This document shows, piece after piece, positions 21,754-27,036 of a stretch of DNA of 27,036 bases. The translations under genes were made by a program, and so were the position numbers. Position 1 is the first letter of the stretch, and the number at the start of each line of letters is the position of its first letter. Below the pieces are notes generated by a model, which was given only the letters and a program-made list of their open reading frames with translations, was not told the DNA's origin and did not search any database. Origin of the DNA: CAYONM01 sp964405325 (GTDB lineage: Bacteria > Planctomycetota > UBA11346); contig CAYONM010000024.1 in the NCBI GenBank assembly GCA_964405325.1, positions 1 to 27,036 on the forward strand, written 5' to 3'.

Positions 21754-22502
21754 AACGCCGCCTCCGCCAGCAGACGGTCGTAGCCCTCGGCCTCCAGGCG
21801 GGTGGCCAGTTCTGGTCCGCCAGAGGCGATGATTCGGCCGCTCGCCAGGACATGCACCCGATCCGGCTGCACCAGATCCAACAGGCGCTGGTAGTGGGTG
21901 ATCAGCACAATGGCGTGTTCGGGGCTGCGATAGGCGTTGATGCCATCGGCGACGTGGTGCAGGGCGTCGATGTCCAGGCCGGAATCGGTTTCGTCCAGCA
22001 CCGCGAGGCGGGGTTGCAGCATGAACATCTGCAGAACCTCGTTGCGTTTTTTCTGACCGCCGGAATAGCCACTGTTGAGATCGCGCTCCAGAAACAATTC
22101 ATCCATATGCAGCTGTCGCCGGGTGGCGTCCAGCAGTGGAGCGAATTCCTCCTTGCTCAATTCGGCTTCGCCGCGGTGCTGCCGCATGGCGTTGCTGGCC
22201 AGACGCAGGAATTCCGTGTTGTTCACCCCGGGGACTTCGACCGGATATTGGAAGCCGACGAATATTCCGCGCTGGGCACGCTTCTCGACGCTGAGCTCGA
22301 CGAGGTCTTTATCATCCAGCTGGATGCTACCTTTGGTGATCTGGTAGTCATTGTGGCCCAACAGGACCTTGGTCAGGGTGCTCTTGCCCGAGCCATTGGG
22401 CCCCATGATAGCGTGGACCTCACCCGGTCGTACCTGCAGGGAGATCCCTTGGAGAATAGCGTTGTTGCCAACATTGGCATGGAGGTTGTCGATATGCAGC
22501 AT
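21750..22502 (-). CDS. sufC: Fe-S assembly ATPase SufC
   Basis: An ABC-type ATPase that drives the SufBC2D complex; it is soluble, not a transporter. It has 250 aa. Walker A is GPNGSGKS (34-41), the signature SGGQKKR (147-153), Walker B LAVLDETDSGLD (166-177) and the switch His203 in ITHYQR. The ATG at 22502 starts the conserved MLHIDNLHA. A frame open to 23099 is an artefact running through sufB antisense-free sequence in another frame. There are 26 nt between sufB and sufC and only a weak ribosome binding site, the single loose junction in the operon. Confidence 0.97.
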   Translation of the reverse strand: MLHIDNLHANVGNNAILQGISLQVRPGEVHAIMGPNGSGKSTLTKVLLGHNDYQITKGSIQLDDKDLVELSVEKRAQRGIFVGFQYPVEVPGVNNTEFLRLASNAMRQHRGEAELSKEEFAPLLDATRRQLHMDELFLERDLNSGYSGGQKKRNEVLQMFMLQPRLAVLDETDSGLDIDALHHVADGINAYRSPEHAIVLITHYQRLLDLVQPDRVHVLASGRIIASGGPELATRLEAEGYDRLLAEAAL

Positions 22503-22528
22503 GAATGGGTCCGTTATTCTGAGGATGG

Positions 22529-23989
22529 TCAGCCGACGCTGTTTTCGAGTTTCAGGGTCAGCAGTTTCTGGGCCTCGGCGGCGAATTCCAAGGGCAGCAC
22601 GGCCAGCACGTCCTTGGCGAAGCCGGTCACCACCGCCTGGATCGCGTCCTCCTCGGAGATGCCGCGTGAGCGCAGGTAGAACAGTTGGTCGGCCGAGAGT
22701 TTGGTGGTGGTGGCCTCGTGCTCCACCTGGCTCTCCTCGGTGCGGACGTCGATGTAGGGGTAGGTGTGGGCCACCGCTTCGGGTCCCACCAGCATGCTGT
22801 CGCATTGGGTGTAGTTGCGTGCGCCGGTGGCGTTGGCGTGCACCTGCACCAGACCACGGTAGACATTGCAGCTGCCATCGGCGGAAATGCCCTTGGAGAT
22901 GATGGTCGAGCGGGTGTTCTTGCCGACGTGGATCATCTTGGTACCGGTGTCGGCCTGCATTTTGCCGTTGGTCAGGGCGACGGAATAGAATTCGCCAATG
23001 GAGTTGTCGCCTTTGAGGATGCAGCTGGGATATTTCCAGGTGATCGCCGATCCGGTTTCCACCTGGGTCCAGCTGATCTTGGAATTGCGGCCACGACAAG
23101 AGCCGCGCTTGGTGACAAAATTGTACACGCCGCCCTCGCCGGTTTGTTTGTCGCCGGCGTACCAGTTCTGTACGGTTGAGTACTTGATCTCCGCATCGTC
23201 CAGCGCCACCAGCTCCACTACGGCGGCGTGCAACTGGTGCTTCTTGGCCTGTGGCGCGGTGCAGCCCTCCAGGTAGGAGACGTAGCTGCCGATATCGGCT
23301 ATGATCAGGGTGCGTTCAAACTGCCCGGAGTCGACGTTGTTGATGCGAAAATAGGTGCTGAGTTCGAGCGGACAGCGGACGTACGGCGGAATGTAGACGA
23401 AGCTGCCATCGGAGAAGACGGCGGCATTGAGGGCGGCGAAATAATTGTCGGCGCTCGGCACCACGGTGCCCAGGTAGCGCTGGACCAGATGCGGGAACTG
23501 TTCCAGGGCTTCGGAGAAGGAGCAGAAGATGACGCCGGCATCGGACAGCTTGCGTTTGTGGGTGGTGGTGATGGACACCGAATCGAACACCGCGTCCACG
23601 GCGACGCCGCTCAGGCGTTTCTGTTCGTCCAGAGGAATGCCGAGTTTCTCGAAGGTCGCGAGAATCTCTGGGTCGATTTCGTCCAGGGAGTTGTAACTCG
23701 GTGCGTCGGATTCGGCCGCCTGCTTCTTGCTGGGGGCGGAATAATACTGGATGTCGTCGTAATCGATCGGCGGATAATCGACATGCGCCCAGGTCGGTTC
23801 TGTCATGGTGGTGAAACGTTGGTAGGCCTTAAGGCGAAACTGCAGCAGGAAGTCCGGTTCGTGTCGAGTGGCGGAGATCGCCCGGACGGTGTCTTCGCTC
23901 AGGCCACGGCCCAAGGTGACCGCCTCGACGGCCGTGGTGAAACCGTATTTGTAGGCCTGTTCGTTCAGTTGCTGGAGGTCATCGCTCAT
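22529..23989 (-). CDS. sufB: Fe-S assembly scaffold SufB
   Basis: SufB is the subunit on which the cluster forms. It has 486 aa, near the E. coli length of 495. The sulfur-accepting Cys396 in RNYTQCDSML matches E. coli Cys405, and the C-terminal EHEATTTKLSADQLFYLRSR (423-442) and FAAEAQKLL are intact. The ATG has GGAGG 7 nt upstream, which lies inside the end of the preceding NifU-like gene: the two overlap by 11 nt. No SufR or IscR-type regulator gene is adjacent, so operon control is unclear. Confidence 0.98.
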   Translation of the reverse strand: MSDDLQQLNEQAYKYGFTTAVEAVTLGRGLSEDTVRAISATRHEPDFLLQFRLKAYQRFTTMTEPTWAHVDYPPIDYDDIQYYSAPSKKQAAESDAPSYNSLDEIDPEILATFEKLGIPLDEQKRLSGVAVDAVFDSVSITTTHKRKLSDAGVIFCSFSEALEQFPHLVQRYLGTVVPSADNYFAALNAAVFSDGSFVYIPPYVRCPLELSTYFRINNVDSGQFERTLIIADIGSYVSYLEGCTAPQAKKHQLHAAVVELVALDDAEIKYSTVQNWYAGDKQTGEGGVYNFVTKRGSCRGRNSKISWTQVETGSAITWKYPSCILKGDNSIGEFYSVALTNGKMQADTGTKMIHVGKNTRSTIISKGISADGSCNVYRGLVQVHANATGARNYTQCDSMLVGPEAVAHTYPYIDVRTEESQVEHEATTTKLSADQLFYLRSRGISEEDAIQAVVTGFAKDVLAVLPLEFAAEAQKLLTLKLENSVG

Positions 23990-24722
23990 CGGGCACCTCC
24001 TCGACGGTGATCTGGGGGTGAATGTCGGCGCGCAACTCCGACTGGAAGAACTGCAGAATGGTCGGTTTCTGTTCGGCGACCACGCCGGATAGGGCGATGC
24101 GCAATTGGAAGTCGTCGTGCAGGCCTTCGACCTCCCATTCGATCTCAGGTCGTTTCAGACGTTCGTGCACCACATGCTGCAGGGATTTCTGGACTTTTGC
24201 GAGCTTCTTCAACAGGGACAGCGGCAGCCAGGCGCGGTCCTGCTCGTCCCAGTCCTGTTGCCGTTTGCGTTCGTAGCGTTGCACTTCCACCGGTTTGGGG
24301 AGCAGCTTCACCCGTGGCAGCGCTGCCAGGGCCAGCTGCTGGATCTCGGTCAGCATTTGCAACGGCGCCAGTCCGGCCTCGCCGAAAGCCGGCTGCTCGG
24401 GCTGATCGCGCAAGGACTGCTCGATGGTGTCCAGTGACAGGTGGCAGGCTTCCTCGACGCTACGGCCTCGCACCAGATCCGAGAAGGCGTCGGCCACCGG
24501 ATGGCTGCTCAGCTCGCCGAAGGCCAGGAACCGGGCGTCGTCGATGCGTTGCTGGTCCAGATCGATCAGCCAGTAGATACGCAGCTGACCTCGGCTATCG
24601 GCAACGCTGAGCAGGCCCAGTTGCGCACGGGCGGCGTCAATGGGTTCGAACATGCCACGGCGCCGGGGTTTGCGCAGCCGGCGTTGGGCTTCTTGGCTGA
24701 AAGCGGCTTCCAGAACGGGCAT
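23979..24722 (-). CDS. NifU-like two-domain protein lacking cluster cysteines
   Basis: First gene of the suf operon, 247 aa. Residues about 24-120 follow the IscU/NifU N-domain pattern: strands around 47-60, DDARFLAFGE (61-70) where IscU has DARFKTYGC, and a helix with LVRGRSVEEA (83-92). The three IscU ligand cysteines are replaced (SRG for ACGD, GEL for GCG, and no Cys near 113-118). Residues about 176-243 follow the NfuA/NifU C-domain: ERLKRPEIEWEVEG, then IALSGVVAEQKPTIL where LxGxCxxC is expected. The sole Cys is 93. The ATG at 24722 has GGAGAG about 5 nt upstream. It cannot be a normal cluster scaffold; it may be a structural partner or regulator of SufB. Homology by eye only. Confidence 0.75.
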   Translation of the reverse strand: MPVLEAAFSQEAQRRLRKPRRRGMFEPIDAARAQLGLLSVADSRGQLRIYWLIDLDQQRIDDARFLAFGELSSHPVADAFSDLVRGRSVEEACHLSLDTIEQSLRDQPEQPAFGEAGLAPLQMLTEIQQLALAALPRVKLLPKPVEVQRYERKRQQDWDEQDRAWLPLSLLKKLAKVQKSLQHVVHERLKRPEIEWEVEGLHDDFQLRIALSGVVAEQKPTILQFFQSELRADIHPQITVEEVPDER

Positions 24723-24879
24723 GGACTCTCCGTAAGCAGGGGCGCGAGCCTAGGTCAGGGTGTCATACGGGCAAGACGGCCAGCTGGCACTGACAAAAGC
24801 GTACGGCGTCGGCTTCGCATCTGGTCATAACGCCTGGGAATACGTGGTACTGCGATTGCACTGCGCGCGGCAGCGGCAT

Positions 24880-24908
24880 CCTCCGAAGCCGTTTCAGGCT
24901 TGAGGAGG
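24880..24908 (+). promoter_or_regulatory. Hairpin that sequesters the glmM ribosome binding site
   Basis: CCTCC (24880-24884) pairs with the Shine-Dalgarno GGAGG (24904-24908), and AAGCC (24886-24890) pairs with GGCTT (24897-24901); a small internal loop (G opposite GA) separates them and the loop is GTTTCA. The whole ribosome binding site is inside the stem, 5 nt before the ATG. Confidence 0.65.
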
Positions 24909-24913
24909 TGGGC

Positions 24914-26296
24914 ATGGCCCTGCGTTGCGTGGTTTCGGTTTCGGGTTTCCGGGGCATCATCGGTGACACCTTGAATGTGCAGGAGGTGTTCGCTCTGGCG
25001 CAGGCCTATGGCAGCTGTCTGGCCCAAGGTGGCACGGTGGTGCTGGGCCGCGATAGCCGGCCGACCGGGCCCATGTTGGTCCAGGCGGTCGCCGCGGCGC
25101 TGCGGTCGGCGGGTTGCGATGTGGTCGACATCGGCGTCGTACCCACCCCGACCGTGCCGATCATGGTGCGAGAGTTGGGGGCTGCTGGCGGCATCCAGAT
25201 CTCTGCCAGCCATAATCCGGTGGAGTGGAACGCCCTGAAGTGCTTTACCGCCAGTGGTCGCAATATCGACCAGACCGATCTGCAGCGTCTCCTACAGGCG
25301 TACGAGGCGGGTGTGCCAAGCGTACCCTGGTCCGGAACCGGTGGCTATCGTCAGGACGATCGCGCCATCGACATCCATATCGATCGGGTCTTGGCGGCGG
25401 TGGATGTGGCGGCGATTCGAGCCCGCGCCTTCAGCGTGGTAATCGACTCGGTCAACGGTGCCGGTGGGCGTATCGCACCGCGCCTGTTGGACCGCTTGGG
25501 CTGCCGGGTGCTGCCGTTCTACACCGATCCCGAACGGCTGTTTCCACGTGATCCGGAGCCTACCGCGGCCAACGTCCGCGAGACCGGCGCGGTGGTGGCC
25601 GCCCTGGACGCGGACATCGGCTTTGTCCAGGATCCCGATGCCGATCGCCTGGCGATCATCGACCAGACCGGTCGCTACATCGGCGAGGAGTACACCCTGG
25701 TACTCTGTGCTGCCGCCCGTTTGGCGGCGGCCAAGGCCGGTGGTGTGGCCTGCCCGGTGGCGGCGACCAATCTCTCCACCAGTCGCATGCTGGATGATGT
25801 TGCGGCCGAGTTCGGAGCCGAGGTCCGTCGTTCGGCGGTCGGCGAAGCCAATGTGGTGGACGCGATGCAGGCTGCTGGCGCGGTGATTGGCGGCGAGGGC
25901 AATGGCGGCGTGATCGAACCACGTGTGGTCTGGGGCCGTGATTCCCAGATTGGCATCGCCCTGGTGCTGGAGCTGTTGGCAAAGCGGCAGCAGCCGCTGG
26001 CAGAGATTATCGCCAGCTTTCCCAGCTATCATATTCACAAAGAGAAGGTCGCCTGCGACCAGGCCACGGTGCAGGCTGCGATCGATGGTCTGCGTGCCGC
26101 CGACTGGGTTGCTGGAGCGGCGGTCGATCTGACCGATGGTATCAAATTCAGCTGGTCCGACCGCTGGTTGCACCTGCGCGCCTCCGGTACCGAGCCGGCC
26201 AGTCGTATCATAACCGAGGCGCCCGATCGTCAGCAGGCTGAAGACCTGGCCAGGCAATGTCGTGATCATCTTGGCGTTGCGATCATTGCACACTGA
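24914..26296 (+). CDS. glmM: Phosphoglucosamine mutase, archaeal-type GlmM
   Basis: A phosphohexomutase that should turn glucosamine 6-phosphate into glucosamine 1-phosphate on the way to UDP-GlcNAc. It has 460 aa. The phosphoserine is Ser99 in SASHNP, the metal loop DPDADR has Asp240, Asp242 and Asp244, the sugar-binding loop is GGEGNGG rather than the GEESG or GEQSG of other mutases, and RASGTEP near the C-terminus binds phosphate. GGEGNGGVI is typical of the archaeal-type GlmM family, also found in some bacteria. Phosphomannomutase activity cannot be excluded. I chose ATG 24914 over GTG 24908 because GGAGG precedes it by 5 nt. bshA follows after 14 nt, and its product consumes UDP-GlcNAc. 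Confidence 0.88.
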   Translation: MALRCVVSVSGFRGIIGDTLNVQEVFALAQAYGSCLAQGGTVVLGRDSRPTGPMLVQAVAAALRSAGCDVVDIGVVPTPTVPIMVRELGAAGGIQISASHNPVEWNALKCFTASGRNIDQTDLQRLLQAYEAGVPSVPWSGTGGYRQDDRAIDIHIDRVLAAVDVAAIRARAFSVVIDSVNGAGGRIAPRLLDRLGCRVLPFYTDPERLFPRDPEPTAANVRETGAVVAALDADIGFVQDPDADRLAIIDQTGRYIGEEYTLVLCAAARLAAAKAGGVACPVAATNLSTSRMLDDVAAEFGAEVRRSAVGEANVVDAMQAAGAVIGGEGNGGVIEPRVVWGRDSQIGIALVLELLAKRQQPLAEIIASFPSYHIHKEKVACDQATVQAAIDGLRAADWVAGAAVDLTDGIKFSWSDRWLHLRASGTEPASRIITEAPDRQQAEDLARQCRDHLGVAIIAH

Positions 26297-26310
26297 GGGG
26301 AGTCGAGAAC

Positions 26311-27036
26311 ATGCGTTTAGCGGTACTCTGTTATCCCACCTACGGCGGCAGTGGCGTGGTGGCTTCGGAATTGGCCATCAACCTCGCGGATCGTGGCCAT
26401 GAGGTACACGTGATCGCCCACGATCGTCCCTTCCGGATCAACCGTTGGCTGCCGAATCTGGTGAGCCACACCGTGGAAGTGGGCAATTATCCGCTGTTCA
26501 AGCACGCCCCTTACGACCTGCATTTAATCAACAAGTTGGTTGACATCGTGCTGGAGCACGATCTGGAATTGATTCATAGCCATTATGCGATCCCGCACGC
26601 CTATGCTGCCTGGACCGCGTGTCAGGTGCTGGCGCATGAGCATGCTCGGACGGTGCCGCTGGCCTGCACCCTGCACGGCACCGATATCACCCTGGTGGGT
26701 AAGCATCCGGGATTTCATAGCCTGACGCGTTTCGCGATCGACCAGCAAGGCCTGCTGACCGCCCCCAGCCGTTGGTTGGCGCGGGAGACTGCGGAGCATT
26801 TCGGCATCGACGAGGACCGGGTTCAGGTGATTCCGAATTTCATCGATCTCGATCGTTTTACACCCGATGGCGATGCCGAGCGCCCCAGCTGTTTGGCCCC
26901 CGATGGCTGGAAGATCATCAGCCATATATCGAATTTCCGGCCGGTGAAGCGTATCGAAGAGTTGGTTCGCGCCTTTGCCGGCATGCGTGAGCGCATGCCG
27001 GCGGTGCTGGTGCTGGTTGGTGACGGTCCTGATTTA
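26311..27036 (+). CDS. bshA: N-acetyl-alpha-D-glucosaminyl L-malate synthase BshA (partial)
   Basis: First enzyme of bacillithiol synthesis: it joins GlcNAc from UDP-GlcNAc to L-malate. The frame opens with ATG 26311 and is still open at the window edge after 242 codons, about two thirds of the usual 370-380. It is a GT4-type glycosyltransferase. Family signatures are clear: YPTYGGSGVVASELA (8-22), DRPFRIN (38-44), NYPLF (59-63), HSHYAIPHA (89-97), LHGTDITLVG (121-130) and VIPNFIDLDRF (173-183), and the second domain begins SNFRPVKRI. GGGGAG lies upstream with about 9-nt spacing, 14 nt after glmM, so the two are co-transcribed. The genes bshB and bshC would be sought downstream or elsewhere. 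Confidence 0.9.
   Translation, partial: MRLAVLCYPTYGGSGVVASELAINLADRGHEVHVIAHDRPFRINRWLPNLVSHTVEVGNYPLFKHAPYDLHLINKLVDIVLEHDLELIHSHYAIPHAYAAWTACQVLAHEHARTVPLACTLHGTDITLVGKHPGFHSLTRFAIDQQGLLTAPSRWLARETAEHFGIDEDRVQVIPNFIDLDRFTPDGDAERPSCLAPDGWKIISHISNFRPVKRIEELVRAFAGMRERMPAVLVLVGDGPDL

Noticed and set aside
21750..23099. 449-aa frame suggesting a SufB-SufC fusion
   Set aside because: The N-terminal 199 residues are an out-of-frame reading of sufB; both genes are intact with their own starts and stops.
1..27036. CRISPR arrays, insertion sequences, toxin-antitoxin or restriction genes
   Set aside because: I looked for regularly spaced repeats, transposase motifs and small paired genes and saw none; the SNF2 gene has no defence partners beside it.

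Overview
The window is about 60% GC and gene-dense. It comes from a free-living bacterium with an outer membrane: there is an OmpA-family lipoprotein, and most starts carry GGAG-type ribosome binding sites. I cannot name the species. An archaeal-type GlmM, a bacillithiol gene (bshA), an ECF sigma factor paired with a FecR-like membrane protein, an FHA-kinase fusion and a GYF_2 protein together suggest a Planctomycetota/Lentisphaerota-like (PVC) or similarly deep lineage. That placement is inference with low confidence. A run of 100 Ns shows that this is a draft scaffold. I see no mobile element, CRISPR array or rRNA.

Layout. 1-292: non-coding with short hairpins. 293-2410 (minus): a membrane-anchored HTH protein, an OmpA-like lipoprotein and a small protein. 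2484-3649 (minus): a possible GyrI-like protein overlapping a membrane-anchored PGRP-type amidase. 3875-4441 (plus): a cold-shock-domain protein. 4648-6795 (plus): zwf and pgl, the first two steps of the oxidative pentose phosphate pathway. 6987-9605 (plus): a SNF2-family helicase whose 3' end lies in a tandem repeat broken by the N run. 9964-10725 (plus): a membrane protein, convergent with and overlapping a DUF721 gene, which follows another membrane protein (10682-11853, minus). 12030-14050 (minus): leuD and leuC, divergent from a LysR regulator (14131-15045). 15046-15376: a hairpin-dense non-coding block. 15377-16318: an FHA plus HATPase gene followed 6 nt later by tRNA-Leu(UAG) and a strong terminator. 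16415-18168: an ECF sigma factor and its likely FecR-like anti-sigma partner. 18174-19001 (minus): PilZ and GYF_2 proteins. 19002-19405: non-coding. 19406-24722 (minus): a suf operon in the order NifU-like, sufB, sufC, sufD, sufS. 24914-27036 (plus): archaeal-type glmM and a partial bshA.

How the genes fit together. The suf operon builds Fe-S clusters, and LeuC in this window needs a [4Fe-4S] cluster. zwf and pgl make NADPH and 6-phosphogluconate. glmM leads to UDP-GlcNAc, the substrate of BshA in bacillithiol synthesis, so that pair links cell-wall precursor and low-molecular-weight thiol metabolism. The most unusual items are a two-domain NifU-like protein in the suf operon that has lost the cluster-binding cysteines of both domains, hairpins that bury the ribosome binding sites of glmM and the cold-shock gene, the structured block before the FHA-kinase gene, and the unresolved 161-bp tandem repeat at the helicase 3' end.
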